Shown: positions 6,751 through 15,253 of the stretch, piece after piece
Layout: each line of letters begins with the position of its first letter
Numbering within the stretch: the stretch's first letter is position 1
Assembly (NCBI GenBank): GCA_040880025.1
Contig: JBBDJD010000001.1
Coordinates: forward strand, 62,001-126,000
DNA: 64,000 nucleotides
Direction of reading: 5' to 3'
Source of the DNA: RCIO01 sp040880025
GTDB lineage: Bacteria; Pseudomonadota; Alphaproteobacteria; Rhizobiales; Rhizobiaceae
Notes under the pieces: model-generated
Told to the model about the DNA's origin: nothing
Database searches by the model: none
The model's input: only the letters and a program-made list of their open reading frames with translations
Translations under genes and position numbers: made by a program

Positions 6751-8596
6751 TCATCTCCGCGCGCAGCGGCTCCAGCACCTCCTGCCACTTCTCCCAGATG
6801 ACGTCGATCTCGGCATTGTTGGCTATTGCTTTGAGCGTGATGTGCGGCGCGCGCTCGTAGACGAAGCCCTGGCGGATGTCGCCGGCCGTCGGCGTCTGCG
6901 GCTGGGGCTTTCCGGAAATTTTCTGCTCCTGCGCGCGGCCTTCCGCGCTGTCGGCGAGCAGGTAGTAGGGATAGCGCGCCGCCATCAGCCGGGTGCGGGC
7001 AAGCGCCAGGGCCACGCGCGAGGTATCGAGCGTGATCCAGCGCCGGCCCCACTGTTCGGCAACGGTCGCCGTCGTGCCGGAGCCGCAGGTCGGGTCGAGC
7101 ACGAGGTCGCCGGGATCGGTGGTCATCAGGATGCAGCGCTGGACTGCTTTCGTGACGGTTTGAACGATGTAGGTCTGAGCTTCTCCGAAGCTACCGGTAC
7201 CAGTATCATTCCAAATGTTATCCAGCGGTGTAGTCGGGTTGTCGTCCAGCAACAGGATAGAGCGCAACCCCACTCCGCCGCCTCTTAGTCGGCCAATACG
7301 TGCCAGTTTATCCATCTCCTCACCAGCGTGAGGGCTGAGACTCCAATGGCGATTTGCGGGTGGCTTATAGACGGTTCCGCGGAAGCCATATTTATCGCTC
7401 CGATTGCCCTGATACCCTTGCGATGTGGTTGGTCCCAATGCGCAAAACTTCCAACCTTTTAGCTCTGATGGACGGAGTTTGAGCTCGGATTCTGTGGCAG
7501 GCCTCACCTCAATGAGGAGGTCGTCAATGACCTGCGTATATTGTTTCGCACCAATATCACCAGGCGTTTTTTCACGGAATATCGCTCTATATTTCTGGAA
7601 TGCCTTACGCTTCGCGTAGCAGATTATGTAGTCAACCGTGGACTGCATTGCTGTCGTGGATTGTGAACTGGTTTTGTAGAAGGCCAACTGTCCGGCGAAA
7701 TTCTCCTCCCCAAATACCTCGTCCATCACAGCCCTTACGCGATGCACGTTCTCGTCGCCGATCTGGACGAAGATCGAGCCGCTTTCTGACAGTAGCTCGC
7801 GGGCGACCATCAGGCGGTCGCGCAGATAGGTGAGGTAGGAGTGGATGCCGTCCTTCCAGGTGTCGCGGAACGCTTTCACCTGTTCCGGCTCTCGGCTGAC
7901 GTCCTCCTTCTTGCCGTCCTTCACGTCGCGCGACAGGGTGGAGACCTGCCAGTTCGAGTTGAACTTGATGCCGTAGGGCGGGTCGAAATAGATGCACTGC
8001 ACCTTGCCCCGCATCGCCTCGCGCTCGGCGAGGCTCGCCATCACCTGCAGCGAATCGCCAAGGATGAAGCGGTTGGTCCAGTGCTGGGGGTGCTGGTAGA
8101 ACTCGGCCCGCGCCTCCGGATCGGTGATGCCGTTGAAATCGGCGAAGAGGTCCGGCGCGTCGGTATCGGCCTCGCGGCGGGCGTCGGTGCGGCGCTTGAG
8201 ATCGTCGATCAGGTGCTTCGGGTGGATGGCCTCCTGGCGGTAGATCGGGGGCGCGTTGACCACGAGGTCGGACCAGTCCTGCCGGTCCTTGCCGCGCCAG
8301 ACGAGCTGCGCTTCGCCGAGCTCGAGCTCGCCCGTCTCGGTCAACTGGCGCATCTGCTCCTTCGTGATGCGGATTTTCGCGCCGTTCCAGACGATCTGCG
8401 GATCGAGGTCGGGATCACGGTCGCGCTCCTCGCCATTCGCCAGCGGTCGCGGGCGGGGAACCGCCATCTCGCGCTCGCTCTCGCCAAGCTGCTCCTCCTG
8501 CTGCTCGAACAACGACGCCATCTCGGCCGTGGGGACGTTGATGCGCCGGGCGGCGTCGTGGGTGAGGGAGGAGATGTGCTTGGGGGCTTTGGGCAT
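6437..8596 (-). CDS. Site-specific DNA methyltransferase, N-terminal part (beta class, type III Mod-like)
   Basis: This is the catalytic half of an adenine- or cytosine-N4-specific DNA methyltransferase, expected to protect host DNA from the nuclease encoded upstream. DPPY is at residues 205-208 and the AdoMet motif DPTCGSGTT at 501-509; this order is that of the beta class. The target recognition region between them is present. Native sequence ends near residue 622 (EMNEALG). The next codons read a palindromic repeat and then run out of frame to a stop at 6437, so about 100 residues at the C-terminus are foreign. The start ATG is two bases after the stop of the ORF6N gene. Whether this truncated form still methylates is unknown. 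Confidence 0.8.
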   Translation of the reverse strand: MPKAPKHISSLTHDAARRINVPTAEMASLFEQQEEQLGESEREMAVPRPRPLANGEERDRDPDLDPQIVWNGAKIRITKEQMRQLTETGELELGEAQLVWRGKDRQDWSDLVVNAPPIYRQEAIHPKHLIDDLKRRTDARREADTDAPDLFADFNGITDPEARAEFYQHPQHWTNRFILGDSLQVMASLAEREAMRGKVQCIYFDPPYGIKFNSNWQVSTLSRDVKDGKKEDVSREPEQVKAFRDTWKDGIHSYLTYLRDRLMVARELLSESGSIFVQIGDENVHRVRAVMDEVFGEENFAGQLAFYKTSSQSTTAMQSTVDYIICYAKRKAFQKYRAIFREKTPGDIGAKQYTQVIDDLLIEVRPATESELKLRPSELKGWKFCALGPTTSQGYQGNRSDKYGFRGTVYKPPANRHWSLSPHAGEEMDKLARIGRLRGGGVGLRSILLLDDNPTTPLDNIWNDTGTGSFGEAQTYIVQTVTKAVQRCILMTTDPGDLVLDPTCGSGTTATVAEQWGRRWITLDTSRVALALARTRLMAARYPYYLLADSAEGRAQEQKISGKPQPQTPTAGDIRQGFVYERAPHITLKAIANNAEIDVIWEKWQEVLEPLRAEMNEALGFAVGPISPLVGEMPGKAEGGAVPPTSHSTAPPSGLPPISPARGGDQPVARLGRMANPARPRPVAGNEGRRRHGGARQRPGARAAQRLVGRPHRAAAGDR
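6602..6721. repeat. Rhizobial-type palindromic repeat inside the methyltransferase gene
   Basis: About 120 bases consist of two outer hairpins (ATCTCCCCCC with GGGGGAGAT at 6602-6626, and CATCTCCCCC with GGGGGGAGAT at 6698-6722) around an inner palindrome (CAGAGGGGGGCGC paired with GCGCCCCCCTCTG). This mosaic resembles intergenic palindromic elements known in Rhizobiales. Here it lies within a coding sequence, where it adds a non-multiple of three and shifts the reading frame. The ends are estimated from the outer stems; no clear target duplication is visible. Confidence 0.8.
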
Positions 8597-8598
8597 GG

Positions 8599-9432
8599 TC
8601 AGTTCTTCTTGTCGTCGGAAGGGGCAGGAAGAGCCCGGTAGGTGGAGGGCGGCAGCGACATCGCGTCCATCGCATCGAGCATCGGCCGCACATCCTGCGA
8701 TTCCAGGCTAGCTTCGATCGCCCGCAGGATGGACAGCCGCTCCCTGAGATTCCGCAGATCGATCTGGTCCGCCTCGGCATGGGTCTTGCGTGCCTCAGCA
8801 CGCGTCTTTTCCGCCGCGGCCATCTTCTGGTGTATATCAGCGATCACCGCTTCGTTGCTGATCGCCTTCGACGCCAGCTGGGCCTTCACGTTATCCAGCA
8901 CAGCCGTGGTCAGTTTGTCGACTTCGTCCTTGACGGTGGCACTGTCGCGCCTGTTTATCTCGGCGTTGAGGATCGCTTCGGTCATCTGGGTCAGCTTCTC
9001 GCGGATACGCTCCCGTCGCGTCCGGCTGGCAGTATCTTCCCGCCGCGCCGCAGCGCCGGATGTCATCTGCCTTCGCGAGGCGACAAAGACATCGATGATC
9101 AGCTTGAGCGCCTCGATGGCGCGCGGCGAGGTTAGAACCGTTGCGGCCATCGCCACTCCATGCTCGGTGAATGCCCAGGGAGGCGTGCGGCGGCCGCCAT
9201 GGCCGCTTGCGGTCCCATCCTGTGACTTCAAGAGGGCGAACTCCTCTCGCGTAAGCTGGAAAGCAAACTGCTCGTCAAAGCGTGCGATATTGCGCTTTAC
9301 CTGCTGGTTGAGCTTCTTCGTCTCGGTACCAAAGAGCGCAGCGAGGTCGCTGTCGAGCAGCACCGGCTTGTCCCGGATCGTGATGATCAGGGATTGGATC
9401 GACTTGTGCTCGAGGGCGGGAGGCGAGGCCAT
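8599..9432 (-). CDS. ORF6N-domain protein
   Basis: The protein of 277 residues begins with an ORF6N-type DNA-binding region (residues about 10-115: IITIRDKPVLLDSDLAALF, then GGRRTPPWAFTEHGVAM). A charged helical region that is probably a coiled coil follows (about 190-245, KTRAEARKTHAEADQIDLR). ORF6N domains occur in phage and island proteins and are thought to bind DNA. It sits between the DUF262 nuclease gene (181 bases upstream) and the methyltransferase gene (two bases downstream), so it may regulate or assist the system. An 11-base perfect palindrome lies 18 bases before its start codon and could be its own operator. Confidence 0.8.
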   Translation of the reverse strand: MASPPALEHKSIQSLIITIRDKPVLLDSDLAALFGTETKKLNQQVKRNIARFDEQFAFQLTREEFALLKSQDGTASGHGGRRTPPWAFTEHGVAMAATVLTSPRAIEALKLIIDVFVASRRQMTSGAAARREDTASRTRRERIREKLTQMTEAILNAEINRRDSATVKDEVDKLTTAVLDNVKAQLASKAISNEAVIADIHQKMAAAEKTRAEARKTHAEADQIDLRNLRERLSILRAIEASLESQDVRPMLDAMDAMSLPPSTYRALPAPSDDKKN

Positions 9433-9449
9433 GTTACACCTGCCAGCGC

Positions 9450-9476
9450 CTTGAGGTCACAATCGGTGACCTCAAG
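9450..9476. promoter_or_regulatory. Perfect 11-base palindrome upstream of the ORF6N gene
   Basis: CTTGAGGTCAC at 9450-9460 is the exact inverse of GTGACCTCAAG at 9466-9476, separated by five bases. Neither side is followed by a T-run, so a terminator is unlikely. Its place 18 bases before the ORF6N start suits an operator or an mRNA hairpin over the leader. The rest of 9477-9613 shows only a weak 47-codon frame. Confidence 0.6.
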
Positions 9477-9613
9477 AAAATGTGCCGCCAAGCCAGGGAG
9501 GCGTCGGCTGTGGCTCGCCGGTGATGGCGAACGCGACCTTCTTCAAACTTTCCGCGTGAAGACCCGGTAGCCGACATCGTCCAAATCCTCCCTTCATGCG
9601 AACGGCGCCGCAT

Positions 9614-11527
9614 CTACTCCGCAGCCGCCATGGTGAGTTCCGCCTCGGTCTCGTCCTCGTCCTGCTCGGCGTCGATGCCTTCCTCGGCTGCGTCGCCGCG
9701 ATAGGATTGTTTGCCCATCGCTTCCTCGATCAGGGTCAGAAGCTTTCCTTGGCGGTCGCGCGTGAAGCCTTCGAAATCGTCGGCGCGCAGCAGATCCGGG
9801 TCGATGAGGTGAGTGCGCAGGAATTCGTCCAAGCGGTCGCGCGGAATCGGGGGCGTCTGTTCCGTGCCGGCTTCAAGTCTGGCCATGTACTCAGAAGGCG
9901 CCGAGCCGCCGATGATGCGGTTGGTGCGGAAGGTCAGGGGCGTCTTGTTGATGATGGAATCATAGACCTTGTAGTGAAGGCCCTGCCGCTTGCACCAGTC
10001 CTGCGGAAAGATGTGGTGGATGTCGACGTTCTCGCCAAAGAACACGGTGTCGCTGAATTTCTGGCCGGAGCGGAAATCCACCGCGCCTTCCTTCATCAGA
10101 AGGGCATTGACGCCCTTGTAAGCGGCGGAGAGGCGCATGCGCATCGTTTCCAGCCGCTCGGCGCGGAAGCTGGCGTCGCCGACGGTCGCAGGCACATGCT
10201 CGTCGCTGCGCAGCCATGCGGGGACCTCGCTGAAGTCCTTCGCGATGCGGGATTCGACGGCTGAACCATAGAGTTCGCCAAAAACGCCGCTCCAATACCA
10301 TTTCACCAGTTTGCGGTGGACCGCGTCGTGCTGCCACTCATTGCCGATCTCGGCCAGGATGGCCGCCAGCGGCACGACCTGAGACTGGTAGGGCAGGTCG
10401 AAAATGCGGAAGATGTTGAGCCGGTGCAGGAAGCGCGCGGCGAGCACGAAACCCTGTTCGACCTGCGCCTCGTATAGCTTGTAGGCCGCAAGCGGCAGGT
10501 TCAGCAGCGCCTGACGGCTTGCCGTGATCTGCGGCAGGTCGCGCTCGTCCCTGCCATCGGCAACGGCCTCGTTCCGCCTCTGGCGCGTGTGAAACAGCGA
10601 GATCGTCTGAAGGAAGTCGGTATTGGCAACCTCGGCGATGATGCCCCGGTCACTGTCGGCCGGGCGCAAGGCTTCGACAAAACGCTGGTGGCGCCCGGGA
10701 TTGCCGTCCGTGCCATACCAGTCCTTGCGCAATTCGTGACCCTCGGCGGCATACATCGCGGTGACCAGCTCGAATGCATCGAGCGGCTTGCCGCCCGTGT
10801 TTACCTTCTCGAAGACGAGGCAGACGGCTTCCTTGGACGTGTCCTTGCCAAGCGCGATGACGGGGATCTGGTAAGCCTTGAAGTTCTCCAGAACCTCTCG
10901 CTTGAATTCGCGGAAGGTGTCCCGAGGCTCTTGGTCGCCGCGCTCACGCCAATAGTCGTCGTAGCCATCCTGCCATCTGTCCCAATCGAAAACCTTCGTC
11001 ATCGGAAACAGCAGTGATGCGAATGCTTGGTTATCATCAGAGGCGTCGTAGATGACTTCCCGACCGAAATCCTTCGTGAGTATCCTGTTCTCCGGAAGGG
11101 CGACGATTGCATCCTCACTGTCGACGGACGGGTCGAGCGCCTTGCGGATGTCGATATAGAACCAGCGTTTCACCCGCTTCTTGCGCGGCGTGACGGTCTG
11201 GACCACTTCTCCACGCAAGGTGACCTGGTAGAGCGAGGTGATGCGCTGCTGGCCATCCAGAAGAAGGGACTGCGGTTTCGCTTGGCGCGCCGCATCTGGC
11301 GCTCCCTCTACCGGGCGCGGCTTGAAGTCGACATTGCCGCCGGTCTCCAGCGTCATCAAAGCACCGACGGGGAAGGCTCGCGACACCGATGCGATCAGGC
11401 TCTTGATACGGTCTTCGTCCCATACCCAACTGCGCTGAAAATCGGGAAGCTGCAGCTCGCCGCTGCGGCAGTCCCGAAGCAGATCATAAAGGGAAAACGG
11501 ATTCGTCTTGAATGTGGCTCCCGCCAT
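9614..11527 (-). CDS. DUF262 and HNH (DUF1524) protein, GmrSD-like nuclease
   Basis: This 637-residue protein has an N-terminal DUF262 domain with LQLPDFQRSWVW at about 26-37 and DGQQR at 91-95, the conserved nucleotide-hydrolysing motif of the family. The C-terminal DUF1524 region has an HNH-type nuclease motif, DIHHIFPQDWC at about 502-512, followed by NRIIGGSAPSEYM. This is the single-chain form of GmrSD-like enzymes, some of which cleave modified DNA. It starts three bases after the stop of the restriction helicase-nuclease gene, so the two are co-transcribed. Both active sites look intact. Whether its target is modified phage DNA or something else cannot be told from sequence. Confidence 0.85.
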   Translation of the reverse strand: MAGATFKTNPFSLYDLLRDCRSGELQLPDFQRSWVWDEDRIKSLIASVSRAFPVGALMTLETGGNVDFKPRPVEGAPDAARQAKPQSLLLDGQQRITSLYQVTLRGEVVQTVTPRKKRVKRWFYIDIRKALDPSVDSEDAIVALPENRILTKDFGREVIYDASDDNQAFASLLFPMTKVFDWDRWQDGYDDYWRERGDQEPRDTFREFKREVLENFKAYQIPVIALGKDTSKEAVCLVFEKVNTGGKPLDAFELVTAMYAAEGHELRKDWYGTDGNPGRHQRFVEALRPADSDRGIIAEVANTDFLQTISLFHTRQRRNEAVADGRDERDLPQITASRQALLNLPLAAYKLYEAQVEQGFVLAARFLHRLNIFRIFDLPYQSQVVPLAAILAEIGNEWQHDAVHRKLVKWYWSGVFGELYGSAVESRIAKDFSEVPAWLRSDEHVPATVGDASFRAERLETMRMRLSAAYKGVNALLMKEGAVDFRSGQKFSDTVFFGENVDIHHIFPQDWCKRQGLHYKVYDSIINKTPLTFRTNRIIGGSAPSEYMARLEAGTEQTPPIPRDRLDEFLRTHLIDPDLLRADDFEGFTRDRQGKLLTLIEEAMGKQSYRGDAAEEGIDAEQDEDETEAELTMAAAE

Positions 11528-11530
11528 GTA

Positions 11531-14500
11531 TCAGGCCTCCACTGTCGAGGTCGATTGATTGCGCGCTTTCAATTCGTCCACCAGCTTCCCCCATTCCTCC
11601 TCGATGGCAAAGGCATCGGTGAATTCGGCGAACCTCCAGCGGCCGAAGTTGCCGAGATTGTTGACCCCCGGTACCCATAAGGAATTCATGGTTTCGGCCT
11701 TGATCTGCGCATCCACGCCGCGAAAACCCTTGATCTCGACGACCAGGTGCAGCGGATCGTCGGGGCCATGTCCATCGTCGATCCTGACGATAAAATCGGG
11801 GATGTAGCGCCGGGTGGTGGAGCCTAGCCGATAATGTACCTCGAAGCCCAGCGCCTGGTTCTTCACGTAGGCCAGCGTGGCCGGATGGGATTCGACGACG
11901 CGGGCGAACTCTGCTTCCCCGTCGGAATCGCAAACGACCCAGTTGATGTGCGACTTGTCCGGCGCGGTTTTCCAGAGGTTGGCCTTGGTGGTGTTGAAGG
12001 CGATGAAATTCGTGGTGCCGGCCGGATTGTAGGGATCGAGCATGGCCTTGACGATGCGCGCGCCCTCGGCTCCGGCCTCCCGAACAATGGCGCTGTAGAT
12101 CAGGTTCGCCGCCTTTTCGGCCAGGTCCGCATAAGTGAGCATGCCGATCTTCGTGCCACCGGCCGTTCTGACGTGGTCGCGCAGCCAGCGCCGCGTGACC
12201 GGCTGGATCTGGCTGAACAGATGGTAGGGAGGATCCTGGTCTCCGTCGCGGAAGTAGAGCTCGATCAGACGCTTGGTCAGGTGCATGCTGACCGTGTTTG
12301 GGGCCATCTCGTCGAGGGCTGCCGGCGACATGTCGATGCCTTCGCCCACGAGTCCTTCAAGGCGGACGCTGGTCGGGCCGACCATGTCGGGGTTCAGCGT
12401 CAACGTCGAATCCTGCGTAAAGGAGGCCGCGATGCGGTCCGGCGGCAGTTCGGTGCGGTAGCCTGCGACCCGCGGGAATCGGATAGAAAGCCGCTCGCGT
12501 TCCCGCCTGGCCTGGACCCGCGTCATCTTCTTCGGCGGAGTTCGGATCACCTTCTGCGGCTCGGTCGCGAAGTCGAAGGGAATGCCCATGATGTCGGCAT
12601 ATTCGGTGTTGAACAGGCCGCGGTCGTTGAGCTCGTAGGACTGGCGGCGCAGGCCGCGCCCGATGACCTGCTCGCATAGCAGCTGCGTGCCGAATGCCCG
12701 GACGCCGAGGATGTGGGTCACGGTGTTGGCGTCCCAGCCTTCGGTCAACATCGAGACGGAGACGACGCAGCGTATCCGCTCGCCGAGGCGGCCCGTCTGG
12801 CCGACCGTGTTCATCACTTCGCGCAGCAGTTCGGAATCCGAAATATTGCCGGCGGCCGCGCCCTCGCGCTCCTGTTTCTCGCGCCGGAAGAGATCGATCT
12901 CCGCCTCCGCAATCTTGCGGAAGTTGGGGTCGAGCGCGTCTCCGGATTCCAGCTGTTCGGAATCGATCAGCAGCGTGTTCATGCGGGGCAGGGGGTTGCC
13001 CGTATGCTCATCGAAATTGCTGAACAGCTTCAGATGGCCGCGATGGAAGTAGTCGGCTTCTTCCTCACGCTCCCGCCTCCAGCCGGAAATCCACTCGTAG
13101 ACCAACTTCGAGGTGGCCGTGTTGTTGCACACCACGATGAAGACCGGCGGAACGTCTATGCCCACACGCTCCCACTCTTCGTGCTCCGTCTCGTAATGGC
13201 TGTAGAGCGAATGGAGTGCGGTCTGGAGCTCGTTGGGCAGTTCCAGCGGGTCGAGCTCACCGGACTTGCCGGCGCCCTTTTTCGGCATCTTCTTGCCGAT
13301 GTGATCCCACAGGTTCCGGTAGATCGGCGCCGGTGCGTTGACGGCGTTGTCGGCAACCGGAACGCGCGGCAGCTTGACGATGCCGCACTCGATTGCATCG
13401 ACAAGCGAAAAGTCCGACACGACCCAGGGAAACAGGGTGCCCTCGTCGTAGCCGGAACCGCGCAGGAAGAAGGGCGTTGCAGACAGGTCGTAGACGCCGC
13501 GCAGGCCGACCTTGCGCTTCAGGGCTTCTAGACCGGAAATCCACAGGCGGGCGGCTTCGTTGTTCTTTTTGGCTTCGTCCTTCTCGTCTCCCTTGAGCGC
13601 TTTCTCCTCGTCGGTCTCGGGCCGTTCGCGATAGCAGTGATGCGCCTCGTCGTTGATGACGACGACATTCTTGAGCGGCAGGAGTTCGCCGCAGGCGCGC
13701 TGCAGCATCTCGCCTTCGCTTTCCTGCTTCTCGATCGGCGCCCCCCTGCGCCCCTGCATGAGGCGCTCGCCGACCGGGTTCAGATCATGCGCCTTGCGGC
13801 GCTGGAAGGCGTGGTAGTTGGTGATGACGATCTTGGCCTTGCCCAGATCGACCATCATCTCCGGCGGGACCAGCTCGCGTGTCACATAATAGTTGTCGGG
13901 GTCCGAAGGCAGCAGCACGCGGAGCCGGTCGCGGATGGTGATACCGGGCGCAACCAAGAGAAAACCGCGAGAGAACAGGCTTGAGTTCGGCTGCCGCGCG
14001 GCATTGATCGCCTGCCAGGCGATCAGCATCGCCATGACGGTCGTCTTGCCCGCACCGGTGGCGAGCTTGAGCGCAAGGCGAAAGAGCTCGGGATTGGCCT
14101 CGCGGTTGGCGACATCCAGACTGCGGAAGATGTGCGCGTATTGTTTGCGCCCTCGGGCAACTTCGGTCAGCCAGATGATGGTCTCGGCCGCCTCGACCTG
14201 ACAGAAGAACGGGATCTGGTTGGAGAATTCGTGGTACCGCCAGTGCTGCAGGAGCCTCTGGGTCACCGGGGTGACGCCCCAGTCATTCGGGCTCGGTATC
14301 CTGCGCCAGGTTTCGACATGGCCGCGCAGTTCGTTGACCAGCGCATTGGGCGTGTATTTGCCGCTCTCTCGGCCAGCCTCGTCGAGGTCGAGCATGCTCT
14401 GCGCTGCCGAAGTCTTCGAGCGCCTGCCCCTGGGTACGGGAACCAGGTAGCGCGAAACCCGCCGCCCCTCGATGGGAGGCAGGTCCATTGGCTGGCCCTC

Positions 14501-14581
14501 GTCGTCCAATGCGTGATGATGCATCGGCGCCAGATAGGGCGAGTTGAGAATGGGTTCTGAATAAAACGGCTTGGTCATCAT
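11531..14581 (-). CDS. Type III-like restriction endonuclease (DEAD/DEAH helicase plus PD-ExK), BPTD_3080-like
   Basis: The protein of 1016 residues combines an SF2 translocase with a C-terminal nuclease. Walker A is TGAGKT at 175-180, DEAH at 311-314, LSATPF near 370, and QVIGRGLRR is motif VI. Near the C-terminus, PDF at 928-930 and EIK at 949-951 form a PD-(D/E)xK site. The N-terminus (PYLAPMHHHALDDEG) matches what I recall of the BPTD_3080 family of restriction endonucleases. It is the first gene of the leftward operon and should be the cutting subunit partnered with the methyltransferase downstream. All catalytic motifs look intact, which is notable because that methyltransferase gene is broken. 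Confidence 0.88.
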   Translation of the reverse strand: MMTKPFYSEPILNSPYLAPMHHHALDDEGQPMDLPPIEGRRVSRYLVPVPRGRRSKTSAAQSMLDLDEAGRESGKYTPNALVNELRGHVETWRRIPSPNDWGVTPVTQRLLQHWRYHEFSNQIPFFCQVEAAETIIWLTEVARGRKQYAHIFRSLDVANREANPELFRLALKLATGAGKTTVMAMLIAWQAINAARQPNSSLFSRGFLLVAPGITIRDRLRVLLPSDPDNYYVTRELVPPEMMVDLGKAKIVITNYHAFQRRKAHDLNPVGERLMQGRRGAPIEKQESEGEMLQRACGELLPLKNVVVINDEAHHCYRERPETDEEKALKGDEKDEAKKNNEAARLWISGLEALKRKVGLRGVYDLSATPFFLRGSGYDEGTLFPWVVSDFSLVDAIECGIVKLPRVPVADNAVNAPAPIYRNLWDHIGKKMPKKGAGKSGELDPLELPNELQTALHSLYSHYETEHEEWERVGIDVPPVFIVVCNNTATSKLVYEWISGWRREREEEADYFHRGHLKLFSNFDEHTGNPLPRMNTLLIDSEQLESGDALDPNFRKIAEAEIDLFRREKQEREGAAAGNISDSELLREVMNTVGQTGRLGERIRCVVSVSMLTEGWDANTVTHILGVRAFGTQLLCEQVIGRGLRRQSYELNDRGLFNTEYADIMGIPFDFATEPQKVIRTPPKKMTRVQARRERERLSIRFPRVAGYRTELPPDRIAASFTQDSTLTLNPDMVGPTSVRLEGLVGEGIDMSPAALDEMAPNTVSMHLTKRLIELYFRDGDQDPPYHLFSQIQPVTRRWLRDHVRTAGGTKIGMLTYADLAEKAANLIYSAIVREAGAEGARIVKAMLDPYNPAGTTNFIAFNTTKANLWKTAPDKSHINWVVCDSDGEAEFARVVESHPATLAYVKNQALGFEVHYRLGSTTRRYIPDFIVRIDDGHGPDDPLHLVVEIKGFRGVDAQIKAETMNSLWVPGVNNLGNFGRWRFAEFTDAFAIEEEWGKLVDELKARNQSTSTVEA

Positions 14582-15253
14582 TTCCCCGCGCGCGTCAGCT
14601 TGCCGGTCAATGCTGTCCAGATCAATAGAACCGGCCAGCGGCTACGCAATTTCAGGGAAAACCGGATGACATTCTAACAGTCGAACAGCCGCATCGTTGC
14701 ATACAAATCGGCCGATCACGCCGCCAAAGTCGAACGCCCGGCTCGCGCGGTCTTTGAATGAGTTCCGCAGCAAGAAATTTCCGCGAACCAAGGCGGCGTG
14801 TGCTGCGCCGCCTGCAGCATCGTCGGACACGAGACCCAACGTACATTCTCGCATCCACAGAGCAAGCTCGACCTGTGGTCGGGTTTATTAGGGTCGCGAC
14901 ATCCCTTCGAGGTATCCAGCGCCGAGCGGGCGGTCCGTATGACTTTGACGAACCATGCGCGATGACCCGCACGCTATTGACCTCATTTGGGGGTGAGATG
15001 GGGCCGTTGTCCAAGCGTTGCTCGTACGATGCCTTGAGTACATGCACGCCCCGGATATTGCCATTAAACGAGCGCTGTTTACGTGCTGCGTTCGAGCCGG
15101 TTCTGAGTTACATTGACCGCGGTATCGTTTATCATCTTTACAACTACAGGTCTTGGTGCTTTATTTCCTCCGTGGAGGGGAGAGGGTTTAGTTGTGATTT
15201 AACTAGTCCCCTCTATGGGGGGATTGCGGGTGTACTGTTTGTCGCGTCTAAAG
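14582..15253. other. Intergenic region between the restriction operon and a lipoprotein gene
   Basis: These 672 bases separate the divergent restriction operon (leftward) and the lipoprotein gene (rightward), so both promoters should be here. Several overlapping frames are open on both strands, but none has recognisable residues or a good start site. The part near 15080-15240 is AT-richer and includes runs such as TTTATCATCTTTACAAC, which fits a promoter zone. I see no repeat, RNA gene or mobile element end in it. Confidence 0.4.

Noticed and set aside
5662..6801. Long rightward frame opposite the methyltransferase C-terminal part
   Set aside because: It is a mirror of conserved methyltransferase codons and runs through the palindromic repeat. 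There are no family residues.
9434..9577. A 47-codon leftward frame with GGGAGGA before ATG 9577, ending one base before the ORF6N start
   Set aside because: It is very rich in Arg and contains the perfect palindrome, so a leader or operator region is more likely. It was kept out of the gene list for lack of any recognisable residues.
14652..15047. Minus-strand frames in the 672-base gap after the restriction operon
   Set aside because: They are Arg- and Cys-rich translations without recognisable residues or ribosome binding sites.
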